Source of the DNA: a bacterium
GTDB lineage: Bacteria; Bacteroidota; Ignavibacteria; SZUA-365
Reading direction: 5' to 3'
DNA length: 64,000 bases
Assembly (NCBI GenBank): GCA_020444325.1
Contig: JAHLLD010000003.1
Span: 271,572-335,571, forward strand
The stretch's first letter is position 1, and every line of letters begins with the position of its first letter. The position numbers and the translations under genes were made by a program. Below are positions 9,152 through 16,636 of this stretch, one piece after another. The notes under the pieces were generated by a model, which did not search any database, was not told the origin of the DNA, and was given only the letters and a program-made list of their open reading frames with translations.

Positions 9152-9948
9152 TCGGGGTTCGTCAGTTGATGGACTATTTCACGGGGCGCAGGCTGCGTCT
9201 GCGTGTGCGTCAGATCGCGGCGCTGGCCGGGAACAGCAATGTGACGGTGTACCCGGTTCCGCTTGTTTTCGACGGACCGCCGCAGCGGGTCCTTGTGCTC
9301 ACGCCGCACGCCGATGACGAAACGTTCGGCATGGGTGGGAGCCTGCAGCTGCATCGTGAGAGGGGAGACGACATTCACGTCCTGCTCTTTTCCGACAATG
9401 CAGCATCCATCGACGCCCCCGGAATGGCGACCGCAGAGAAAATCTCCCTTCGGGCGGAAGAGTTTGCAGCGGCCATGCAGGCACAGGGGATTTCCTCGCA
9501 TCAGCATTTGCAACTCGGGAACCGCGACTTCGAAAAGGACGTATACCCGGAAGCGCTTTTTCAGTGCGTGATTGAGAAAGAACCCGAGGTTTTGTATCTT
9601 CCTTCGTTATTCGATAATCACCATGATCATCGGGTGCTGAATATCTGGTTACTGCGGGCGTTACGGACACCGTCCGGCGTTCGCCCCCTTATCAGAGGAT
9701 TCGAAGTCTGGAGTCCGCTTCCTGCAACTGCCGTTACTGATATCACGCAACACATCGAAATCAAGCGCAAGGCAATGCGCTGCTACGCGAGCCAGCAGGA
9801 GGCCATCGACTACGCGCATCACATTGAAGGACTCAATGCATACCGTGCGATGACATTTGGTGAGAAGAAGACGCGATACGCCGAAGCATTTCTTGAATTG
9901 CCTGCAGATGCGTATCTTGACCTCGTAGAAACAACATTGCTTCAGTAG
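9148..9948 (+). CDS. Cytoplasmic PIG-L family deacetylase
   Basis: This 266-residue protein lacks a signal peptide. The zinc site is visible as PHADDE (His54, Asp56, Asp57) and HHDH (158-161), the canonical LmbE/PIG-L pair. Typical members deacetylate GlcNAc linked to inositol, malate or lipid carriers. The gene is the last of five linked by 4-nt ATGA overlaps (flippase, hexapeptide transferase, CelD-like, GNAT, PIG-L), so it probably works on the same sugar that the acyltransferases modify. The locus also encodes a secreted relative at 2211-3371, giving one deacetylase on each side of the membrane. Confidence 0.88.
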   Translation: MIGVRQLMDYFTGRRLRLRVRQIAALAGNSNVTVYPVPLVFDGPPQRVLVLTPHADDETFGMGGSLQLHRERGDDIHVLLFSDNAASIDAPGMATAEKISLRAEEFAAAMQAQGISSHQHLQLGNRDFEKDVYPEALFQCVIEKEPEVLYLPSLFDNHHDHRVLNIWLLRALRTPSGVRPLIRGFEVWSPLPATAVTDITQHIEIKRKAMRCYASQQEAIDYAHHIEGLNAYRAMTFGEKKTRYAEAFLELPADAYLDLVETTLLQ

Positions 9949-9979
9949 ATCCCTGAATACGTTCCCAGGAGGAATTTCA

Positions 9980-10753
9980 ATGCGGAAATCGTCGAAAGCG
10001 TTTATGAGCATCATCTTGGCAGTCACGGCCTTTGTTTTTTGCACAGTGCAGGTGGATGCCCAGATCGGTCAGAACCTTGTGATCAACAGGTTCGTCTCCG
10101 ATCCTGACAACATCGAAACGCATGTGGTGATCAGCGACGTCGACGGCGTCGGTCCCAATCTGAAAATCACCATCTACAACGAGGAAGGCCGACTGGTGTA
10201 CGAGCGTTATGAGACGCTGAACGCATTCGGGAAAATCAACTACAATCCTCTGACCTACCTGAACGCCTATCAGCATGGCTACAATCAGAACCCCAAGTTC
10301 ACCGGTACCGTGCGCATCGAAAGTGACGGTGGCAATATCGCCGGACAGTACTGGGAAAAATACCGCAATATCGATCAGGCGTATCTGAACATCGCGGTGC
10401 CTGCAGCAGACGGCAAGGGATATGACAAGCTGGTGTGTCAGCACTTTGTCAGTGACAAGTCCGTCAACAGCCAGATCATCGTCAGCAACACCGAGGCAGC
10501 GCGTCCTGTGACCGTGGATGTGAAATTCTACAGTGATAACGGCGGGCTGGTCGGTGTCGAGAAGCGCGTCATTCCCGCCAACGGCGTGGTGGCTATCAAC
10601 CCGTACAAATCGCTCAAGGGTGTGCAGATGACCGGAACGGCATACATCGTTGTCGTCGGCGCCGGAAAGATCACTGGCGAATACTGGCAGCAGGCCGATC
10701 GCGAAAAATACCAGGTCGCACTTCCGCTTGAAGGCGTGACGAAGATCCGGTAA
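9980..10753 (+). CDS. Secreted two-lobe protein of unrecognised family (paralogue A)
   Basis: I do not recognise this 257-residue family. It has a signal peptide (about 1-27, cut after VDA) and then two copies of one domain. Lobe 1 (about 32-140) and lobe 2 (about 150-255) share a pattern: H/F-V strand, G-K/V-x-x-N-P, TGT (108-110 and 218-220) and G-x-Y-W (122-125 and 233-236), then a closing V/I-A-V/L-P strand. The 110-residue spacing is near-exact. It looks all-beta, perhaps an adhesin or glycan-binding module. AGGAGG at 9967-9972, 7 nt before ATG, is the best ribosome-binding site in this locus and suggests high expression. The next gene is a paralogue. Confidence 0.75.
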   Translation: MRKSSKAFMSIILAVTAFVFCTVQVDAQIGQNLVINRFVSDPDNIETHVVISDVDGVGPNLKITIYNEEGRLVYERYETLNAFGKINYNPLTYLNAYQHGYNQNPKFTGTVRIESDGGNIAGQYWEKYRNIDQAYLNIAVPAADGKGYDKLVCQHFVSDKSVNSQIIVSNTEAARPVTVDVKFYSDNGGLVGVEKRVIPANGVVAINPYKSLKGVQMTGTAYIVVVGAGKITGEYWQQADREKYQVALPLEGVTKIR

Positions 10754-10762
10754 GGACGCCCC

Positions 10763-11548
10763 ATGGCGGCATCCCTCCGCGGCATATTCCTTCTGACTTT
10801 TGCAATTGCGTGCGCAGTTTCTCCACTGCGCGCGCAATTTGCGTTTGAAGGTGATCACGCCCCGCAGCTGCGCGTCGGGGATCAACTGGTCGTCAACTAC
10901 TTCGAAGCAGACCCCGCAGTATTCGAAACGCATCTCGTCATTACGGATCACGAGGGCACGGGATCTGTCGTCAATGTGCTCTGCTACGATCTTGACGGCG
11001 CACTCGTGGATCAGCAGTCGTATTTCCTGCCCATCTTCGGGAAGGTAAACTATAATCCCGCAGAGCATATCGGGGACCGCAGCTTCAAGGGCACCATACG
11101 TATATACAGCGACGGCGGAAGCGTCTCGGCACAGTACTGGCAGTTCTATCGAGACTCCACACGTTCCGCGTTCAACACGGCCATACCGGCATCGGATGCG
11201 CACGGCGCACGAGCGCTGCTCTGCCAGCACTTTGTTTCTTCGCCCGATATTGATGCACGCCTGGTGCTGGTCAATCCTGCCGCCGACAGCGCCGTCACGG
11301 TTTCCGTCACCTTTTACCTCGATCGCGGGAAGCAGTTGACGCGGGACAAGCATGTCATTCCGCCCAACGGCATGAAGGTGCTGAATCCCTACACGGAGAA
11401 TGAAGGTTTGATCAAAACGGGACTCGCATACTGTGAGGTCGTTGGAGAGGGACGCATCACGGGGGAGTACTGGCAGTACAGTGAAGCTGAGCAGTACCAG
11501 GTTTCACTGCCGCTGGACATCATTCCCGTCCGCAAGAAACACTGGTAA
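10763..11548 (+). CDS. Secreted two-lobe protein of unrecognised family (paralogue B)
   Basis: This 261-residue tandem relative of the preceding gene begins 9 nt after its stop. It has a signal peptide (about 1-24, cut after LRA) and two lobes aligned with those of paralogue A: AQYWQFY (123-129) and GEYWQYS (234-240), LVVNYFEADPAVFETHLVI in lobe 1 and LLCQHFVSS in lobe 2. The linker IPASDAHG matches VPAADGKG of A. One Cys per lobe 2 (CQHFVS) is shared by both proteins. It is probably exported and works with paralogue A, perhaps as a heteromer; no function can be named. Divergence is moderate, so the duplication is not recent. Confidence 0.75.
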   Translation: MAASLRGIFLLTFAIACAVSPLRAQFAFEGDHAPQLRVGDQLVVNYFEADPAVFETHLVITDHEGTGSVVNVLCYDLDGALVDQQSYFLPIFGKVNYNPAEHIGDRSFKGTIRIYSDGGSVSAQYWQFYRDSTRSAFNTAIPASDAHGARALLCQHFVSSPDIDARLVLVNPAADSAVTVSVTFYLDRGKQLTRDKHVIPPNGMKVLNPYTENEGLIKTGLAYCEVVGEGRITGEYWQYSEAEQYQVSLPLDIIPVRKKHW

Positions 11549-11570
11549 CACCCGCGTGAAAGAGCAGCAC

Positions 11571-12335
11571 ATGAGCGAAGACGAAAACGTCAAATCCTTC
11601 ATCGTCGGCAAATACGATGGGGAAGCGGAGGAGAAGGATAACCCGCAATGGATGGAAAAAGGGAAGAGCGTTCGCGTCCCTGAGTCCACCGCCGCACATT
11701 ATTTCATCGACCGCAAGGTGGAGATGGCGCTGAAGCTGTCGCCGCCGGAGCCAGGGCTCCGCGTCCATGAAATCGGCTGCAGCTTCGGTCACATGACTTC
11801 GCTGCTCGCCAGGAAATTCGACCATCTCATCGCGTCCGACATATCTCCGAAAAGCGTGGAAATCGCTGCAGAGCGTTTTCGACACTACGGTATCGACAAC
11901 GTGGACTTTGTCGTTGCCGATGCGGAAAACATGCCGCAGTTCAAGGACGAGGAATTCGACCGCGTGTATTCTTTTTCCACCATTCGTTTCTGTCCCAATC
12001 CCGATCGCGCCATGGCGGAAATTTTCCGATCGATGAAAAGCGGGGGGACACTGGTGGTGGATTTTCCGAATCGCGTGTCTCCCTGGCATGTTCTGATCAA
12101 GGCGATATCGGGCATCAACAAACACGAGCACGACAATCTCTACACGAAGCGCACCGCCGTGCAGCTTGTGGAGGATGCAGGCTTTGTCAACGTCGAGGCG
12201 GTAGAGTTCCTGTTCACCACCAAGCGGCTTCCCAAAACGGTCCTGCCCATATTCAAACTCGCCGATCGCGTCCTTGAGAAAACCCCGCTGCGCCGTCTCG
12301 CCGGCATCATCATGATACGCGCCCGCAAATCCTGA
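11571..12335 (+). CDS. Class I SAM-dependent methyltransferase
   Basis: The product has 254 residues. Motif I is HEIGCSFGHMTSLLARKF, followed by an acidic strand end ASDISP (SAM ribose contact), then VVADAENMPQ and FDRVYSFSTIRFCPNPDRAM, the usual Methyltransf_11 order. GGTLVVDFPN is the post-catalytic strand. It would methylate a small molecule, lipid carrier or sugar. ATG 11571 (MSEDENVKSF) was chosen because the open frame upstream overlaps the preceding gene. The 22-nt gap from the paralogue pair suggests the same transcript. The substrate is unknown. Confidence 0.8.
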   Translation: MSEDENVKSFIVGKYDGEAEEKDNPQWMEKGKSVRVPESTAAHYFIDRKVEMALKLSPPEPGLRVHEIGCSFGHMTSLLARKFDHLIASDISPKSVEIAAERFRHYGIDNVDFVVADAENMPQFKDEEFDRVYSFSTIRFCPNPDRAMAEIFRSMKSGGTLVVDFPNRVSPWHVLIKAISGINKHEHDNLYTKRTAVQLVEDAGFVNVEAVEFLFTTKRLPKTVLPIFKLADRVLEKTPLRRLAGIIMIRARKS

Positions 12336-12395
12336 CTCGAACAGTAAACCCTGACTCTACGAAAACCAGTGCCATGATATCCGCAGCCTGCTGCA

Positions 12396-13769
12396 ATGAC
12401 TGACGTGTGCCTGATATGGCCTCCGGCGCCATACGCGTCCGGATTCTGCATCACCGACGATACGGATGCGGCCACCATGGAGCAGGTCCGCTCCGTCTAC
12501 AACTTTCTCTCGGATCGCGGATTCCCGACCACGAAAACCGTCTGGGCTGTTCCACCTGCGGAGCGCTGCGGACTGCCGCCACTTCCAGATTCCACGCTGC
12601 GCGGTATTACGCTGCAGGACGAAGAATACGCCGCGTACTGTGATGCGCTGTTTGCAAAGGGATTTGAAATCTGTCTGCACGGCGCATCCGCGGGAAACAA
12701 CAGGAGGGAGGTACAGGCGCAGGCACTGGATCTGATGCGCCACCGCTACGGGAATCCCTCAACCTACATCTGTCATTCAAAGAATGCCGACAACCTGTAC
12801 TGGGAAGAGCAGGTGACGCGTCTGCAACCGTTTCGCATGCTGTTGCAGCGGATGTCCCATCACCGCACGCTCGGCGCGGTTGAGGACAGTCCGTATTTCT
12901 GGGGAGACCTCTGCCGGGAGCATGTGAAGTACATTCGACTGCTGCGCACGCGTGCCACTGACACGTTGTCCGCCAATCCCTCCATGCCGTATTATGATCC
13001 ATCCCGGCCTTATGTAAAGTACTGGTTCAGCGCGACGAAGCGAGCACTGAAGGACTGTGCAACACCAGAGGCGCTGCGCAGTCTGCGCGAGAATCACGGT
13101 CTCACTGTGCTGTACCAGTATCTGCACCGATACGCGTATCCTGAGACGCTGGAGTTGAACCCGGATTTTGCAGCGTCCGTTGAGCGCATCCTGCAGAGCG
13201 GGGATATCCTCGTTGCACCCGTGGGACGCATGATGGACCGTCTGCGTCTCATGCAGGGTGTTTTTCTGCTTACTCATGGTGAAAGAAACTGGCTGCTGAA
13301 TATCAAGGATGAGGATGTGACGCATGTCCAGCTTGCGACTCTCGCAGCAAGCAGCAGTACTCTGGTACTCGAGTCCGTCCCTGCCGGTCATATGATCGAG
13401 ATAGAACTCCCGCGCGACTGGCGTCCCACCGGCCGCAACGTCATTGAGCTGCAATCCGATCTGACGGCCGTACACAGGAGCAAAGCGGGCACGCTCACAG
13501 TCAATTGCTCCGACACTGAACGCCGCGCTGCAGACCGATCCATCGGATCTCAGGCAGGCACGCTGCAGCCAATGTCATGGCATTACACATCGCATACCGG
13601 TGCCGCACATCGTCCGCTTTCCGTTCTCAGCCGGAAGGAAGAATTCTCCATGCTGGCCGCTCAGAGCTGGATCATCCTGAGGGAAATCCTGCTCAGACGC
13701 CGCCACATGAATCCCGAAAAACACCTCGGCGAAGAAGAAATCGCGCTCGAGAACCACGACAACTGGTAA
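12396..13769 (+). CDS. Polysaccharide deacetylase-like (NodB-fold) protein
   Basis: The 457-residue protein opens with FCITDDTDAATMEQVRSVY, resembling motif 1 of NodB/CE4 deacetylases (the Asp-Asp metal/base pair). Then come GFPTTKTVWAVPP and FEICLHGASAGNNRREV, with a HG-x-S block like the motif 2 region. The C-terminal 120 residues form a beta-rich extension. There is no signal peptide, so it may be cytoplasmic. If active it would remove acetyl groups from a polysaccharide or its precursor, but I cannot complete the metal-binding triad, so activity is uncertain. It ends just before an AT-rich spacer with two palindromes. Confidence 0.6.
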   Translation: MTDVCLIWPPAPYASGFCITDDTDAATMEQVRSVYNFLSDRGFPTTKTVWAVPPAERCGLPPLPDSTLRGITLQDEEYAAYCDALFAKGFEICLHGASAGNNRREVQAQALDLMRHRYGNPSTYICHSKNADNLYWEEQVTRLQPFRMLLQRMSHHRTLGAVEDSPYFWGDLCREHVKYIRLLRTRATDTLSANPSMPYYDPSRPYVKYWFSATKRALKDCATPEALRSLRENHGLTVLYQYLHRYAYPETLELNPDFAASVERILQSGDILVAPVGRMMDRLRLMQGVFLLTHGERNWLLNIKDEDVTHVQLATLAASSSTLVLESVPAGHMIEIELPRDWRPTGRNVIELQSDLTAVHRSKAGTLTVNCSDTERRAADRSIGSQAGTLQPMSWHYTSHTGAAHRPLSVLSRKEEFSMLAAQSWIILREILLRRRHMNPEKHLGEEEIALENHDNW

Positions 13770-13939
13770 AAACCGAAAAAAATATGCAGTTTCTGCATAT
13801 TCTGCTGTCTTGAATTATGCAGTTTCTGTATAATTCCCGGTCATCGCGGCTTTAAACGAAGGAACGATGCACCAGAGCAGGTGTCTTTGAGACAAGTACA
13901 GACCGCCGGATTGACAGTCATACAAGGGCTGGAGGGAAT
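13770..13939 (+). promoter_or_regulatory. AT-rich intergenic control region with tandem palindromes
   Basis: This 170-base spacer precedes the BNR-repeat gene. Two palindromes lie in it. The first, 13781-13801, has perfect 9-bp arms (AATATGCAG / CTGCATATT) around TTT. The second, 13812-13836, has 11-bp arms with one G-T mismatch around the same TTT. Both share the core ATGCAGTTTCTG. Their centres are 33 bases apart, roughly three helical turns. That fits a tandem operator for a dimeric regulator; no T-run follows, so a terminator is less likely. A ribosome-binding site GGAGGG (13931-13936) precedes ATG 13940. Confidence 0.5.
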
Positions 13940-15430
13940 ATGCACCCACTTTGTAAAATCACCATCGTCTGCGTCGCGATCGGAATCTGTGTTCCGCTGA
14001 CCAGTTCAGCTCAATGGACAGAAGTCGATCTTCCTCGTCCTGACTACCTTGCGACGCCCCCTGCGATTCCTAACCTTGGTCCCTTCGAATGGGCGGATTC
14101 CCTCAACGGCTTCGTATTTGAGATGAATGGCTCGTTCTACCGCACGCAGGATGGGGGAGAGTCCTGGTTGCGTGATTCGCTTAACATGGCCGGATACGAC
14201 AGCGTCCGCCACCATTTCACCGTCCGAACATGCGATTTCGCGAACGCGAGTTTTGGTGTCGTCACGATAGCGCGGTCATATGCTGATCGAGATAGTCTAT
14301 TGTTCATTACGACCGATGGGGGGAGCAGCTGGGAGCGAAGACCTCTTTCTGTTCCTGACAGGTACAAGATGATTGCAGAGCAGTTGCTGCCACTCGACAA
14401 CGGAAATCTGATTCACTTTCTGTCAATCCACGCACCGGACAGTCTCGGCGACTATAGCGTGCGACTGGATCTTATGCGGTTATCCACCGACCGGGGTAAG
14501 AACTGGTCCGTCTTTTCCATCGATACCGTGGATCGGCGGGTATCGTTTCTCCCAACTCGCTTCTGGATCCGTGTCGATTCTCTTCACTACTATAAAATCG
14601 AATACGGCTTCGAAACAGTCAGTGAGCATGTCGGATTCACGTCGTACAGTGCTGACGGCGGTCAAACCTGGATCATGCTCAAACATCCATACCCGAGCAA
14701 TCATCCACTGTACGTTGGCCGCATCTCAGGAAGTGCAGGGCACGTGGCGAGAGTGAACGATACCGGAATAGTCGTTTCATTTGGAGGCAGGACGCTCGTT
14801 ACCCGTGACGTAAAGCGTCATTATGCCGACTGGGGTTGGATTCGGTCAGAAGATGTTTTTCCTGAAACACCGGGTTACTATGTCACGGACATGTCCTATA
14901 TCGACGGTTGGCTGCTTTGTTTTCGCAAAAGCCCTTACAACTCAGACGCATCTGACACCGTGTGGATTGCCAACATGCAGGGAAATCGCAAACAGCATGG
15001 ATTCCCAGCTCCGAAAAAGAATCTCAATGAACCTCGACTTCACACTCCTGCGGCAACGCGCATTTTTCTCAAAGACGGTGCCCATATCTGGCGTTTCGAT
15101 CGCGACGTTGTGACCGTACAGCGCTTCGAAATTCCAGCCGAAATTGGACCAGGTTTCGAGATATATCCGAATCCACTTATGCTGCGAAATACATCAAGGA
15201 CACTACATGTGGATTTCAGCAGGGACGGAACGGGGTCGGATTTCGGTACGGTGCGGATCCATGATTTGCGAGGCAGGCTCTGCGCTGAACACAGATGGAA
15301 CTGGCACGGACAAACAAATCACGTTGTCGATATCACGCTTCCGGAATGGCTGCCGGCTGGAATGTATCTGGTCACAACCGAGACAAATAAATTTCAGATG
15401 GACACCAAGAGACTCATCCTGATGGACTGA
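13940..15430 (+). CDS. Secreted BNR-repeat protein with type IX secretion C-terminal domain
   Basis: The protein has 496 residues with a signal peptide (about 1-27). Four BNR/Asp-box-like turns are visible (TQDGGESW, TTDGGSSWERR, STDRGKNWS, SADGGQTWIM), indicating a beta-propeller like those of sialidases or photosystem assembly factor-like proteins. The last 80 residues start with FEIYPNP and end in LPAGMYLVTTETNKF, then K-x-L-I-L, a type A sorting domain recognised by type IX secretion. It is therefore probably a surface-attached or released propeller. GGAGGG lies 4 nt before ATG. It is flanked by its own spacers and is probably a separate transcription unit. Confidence 0.78.
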   Translation: MHPLCKITIVCVAIGICVPLTSSAQWTEVDLPRPDYLATPPAIPNLGPFEWADSLNGFVFEMNGSFYRTQDGGESWLRDSLNMAGYDSVRHHFTVRTCDFANASFGVVTIARSYADRDSLLFITTDGGSSWERRPLSVPDRYKMIAEQLLPLDNGNLIHFLSIHAPDSLGDYSVRLDLMRLSTDRGKNWSVFSIDTVDRRVSFLPTRFWIRVDSLHYYKIEYGFETVSEHVGFTSYSADGGQTWIMLKHPYPSNHPLYVGRISGSAGHVARVNDTGIVVSFGGRTLVTRDVKRHYADWGWIRSEDVFPETPGYYVTDMSYIDGWLLCFRKSPYNSDASDTVWIANMQGNRKQHGFPAPKKNLNEPRLHTPAATRIFLKDGAHIWRFDRDVVTVQRFEIPAEIGPGFEIYPNPLMLRNTSRTLHVDFSRDGTGSDFGTVRIHDLRGRLCAEHRWNWHGQTNHVVDITLPEWLPAGMYLVTTETNKFQMDTKRLILMD

Positions 15431-15613
15431 CTGGCTTTTCGTCTTTGACGCAATACGAAAAGAATGTAATTTGAGGGAATGAACCGTGTAAGGACAAAGT
15501 CTGCGCAACGATCGCCGCTCTCAGGACGTCTCTGAAAGCAGGGCACAGGCAGACATTATGTTACTTTACATAATATTTATTATCGGAAGTTAATACAGCA
15601 TATATAGAGCGTT
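15431..15613. other. Intergenic spacer with a short hairpin
   Basis: This 183-base AT-rich gap contains a perfect 8-bp inverted repeat, CTTTTCGT at 15435-15442 and ACGAAAAG at 15455-15462, with a 12-nt loop, just after the stop of the BNR gene. No T-run follows, so it is a weak terminator candidate. The last 70 bases before the methyltransferase ATG are very AT-rich and probably hold its promoter, but no convincing pair of boxes can be named. Confidence 0.4.
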
Positions 15614-16381
15614 ATGAAGGAATCCACTAAAAAGAACTGGGACGATTTCTGGGATCAGAAATCCGATACCAAGGAAGTTTATGCGAATACGGATCGCATA
15701 CGGCACAACCTTTCCCGCAATATGGATCTCGATGGCAAACGTATCCTTGAAGTCGGCGCCGGTACAGGTCGTGACAGTTTTTACATGTCACAGGACGGCG
15801 CGTCGCTCGTCCTTCTCGATTATTCAATGAATTCCCTGAAGATCATCCGGAACAATCTGCCGAACACGGACAATATTGGGGCTGTCGGCGGCGATGCTTT
15901 CGCGCTGCCGTTTCCTGATAATTCTTTCGATGCGGTGTTTCATCAGGGACTGCTGGAACATTTCCGCGAAACGGACGCGGAAAATCTGCTGAAGGAAAAT
16001 ATCCGTGTCCTCAAACCCGGCGGACTCCTGGTCGTCGACGTACCACAGCGCTGGCACATTTACACGGCCATCAAACACGTCCTTATAGCCCTGAATTCCT
16101 GGTTTGCGGGCTGGGAACGTGAATTTTCCGTCTCGGAGCTTCGTAAACTGCTTAAAAAGCTCGGAATGCAGCCCGTGGACGCCTACGGTGAATGGATGTA
16201 TCCCAGCCTCTTTTACCGGACCTTCCGCGAGGCATTCTACAAAATAGGCGTCAAACTCCCTCTCTATCCGCGTATGATTCCGCCAGTTTCGCGCCTTCGT
16301 GAGAAAATCCGCAAAGGAATGGACGGTTCCCCGCTCAAACTCAACACCTCGCTCTCCATCGGCGTCATAGCGAAGAAATGA
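15614..16381 (+). CDS. Class I SAM-dependent methyltransferase
   Basis: This 255-residue protein has motif I as LEVGAGTGRDSFYMSQDG, an acidic ribose-binding end LLDYSMNS, then GGDAFALPFPDNSFDAVFHQG (motif II) and VLKPGGLLVVDVPQ. This Methyltransf_11-type enzyme differs from the one at 11571-12335 outside these motifs. The stretch WDQKSDTKEVYANTDRIRHN near the start is typical of methyltransferases in O-antigen or exopolysaccharide loci. It stands alone between two spacers, with a glycosyltransferase downstream on the same strand. The substrate is unknown. Confidence 0.8.
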   Translation: MKESTKKNWDDFWDQKSDTKEVYANTDRIRHNLSRNMDLDGKRILEVGAGTGRDSFYMSQDGASLVLLDYSMNSLKIIRNNLPNTDNIGAVGGDAFALPFPDNSFDAVFHQGLLEHFRETDAENLLKENIRVLKPGGLLVVDVPQRWHIYTAIKHVLIALNSWFAGWEREFSVSELRKLLKKLGMQPVDAYGEWMYPSLFYRTFREAFYKIGVKLPLYPRMIPPVSRLREKIRKGMDGSPLKLNTSLSIGVIAKK

Positions 16382-16388
16382 CATACCT

Positions 16389-16430
16389 CAGATTGCAGAT
16401 GTCAAATTGCAGATTACAGATTGCAAACTT
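16389..16430. repeat. Heptanucleotide tandem repeat (CAGATTN x6)
   Basis: Six consecutive 7-mers can be read directly: CAGATTG, CAGATGT, CAAATTG, CAGATTA, CAGATTG, CAAACTT. The array begins 8 bases after the methyltransferase stop and is not part of any gene. It could be a decayed microsatellite or part of a dispersed intergenic repeat family. Confidence 0.65.
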
Positions 16431-16438
16431 GGCCGGAG

Positions 16439-16499
16439 CAGGGATTGCTTTCCCTGCCCTGTCCTCTGAAGCCTGTCAACTTCATGAAAGCAATCCCTG
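16439..16499. repeat. Perfect 14-bp inverted repeat with 33-nt loop
   Basis: CAGGGATTGCTTTC at 16439-16452 is exactly complementary to GAAAGCAATCCCTG at 16486-16499. It could form a stable hairpin in the transcript downstream of the methyltransferase, but there is no T-run. It may be a non-autonomous repeat element rather than a terminator. Confidence 0.65.
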
Positions 16500-16564
16500 G
16501 CTACGAATCCGGAATGGAAAAATGAAATGAGTCAACGATGGAAATATCACATCCACGAAGTATG

Positions 16565-16596
16565 TTTCCATCTTTCCATTCTTCAATCTTTCCATT
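16565..16596. repeat. Octanucleotide tandem repeat (TTTCCATY x4)
   Basis: Four 8-mers follow in register: TTTCCATC, TTTCCATT, CTTCAATC, TTTCCATT. Reverse-complement units (ATGGAAA) occur about 40 bases upstream in the same spacer, at 16513-16543. A similar array on the opposite strand lies at 24467-24490, so this looks like a dispersed intergenic repeat. Confidence 0.55.
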
Positions 16597-16636
16597 GTAA
16601 AGCTATATCTCTATATGCTATTATCAACATGAGATA

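Noticed and set aside
2211-9948. Bacillithiol or mycothiol pathway (glycosyltransferase plus PIG-L plus GNAT)
   Set aside because: The same family trio occurs in those pathways, but one PIG-L is secreted, a flippase lies between the genes and no cysteine ligase is present.
9977-11353. Minus-strand open frame opposite the two secreted paralogues
   Set aside because: The plus-strand frames have signal peptides, ribosome-binding sites and aligned repeats; the antisense frame has none of these.
15435-15462. Intrinsic terminator after the BNR-repeat gene
   Set aside because: The hairpin is perfect, but no T-run follows it, so I list it only as a spacer feature.
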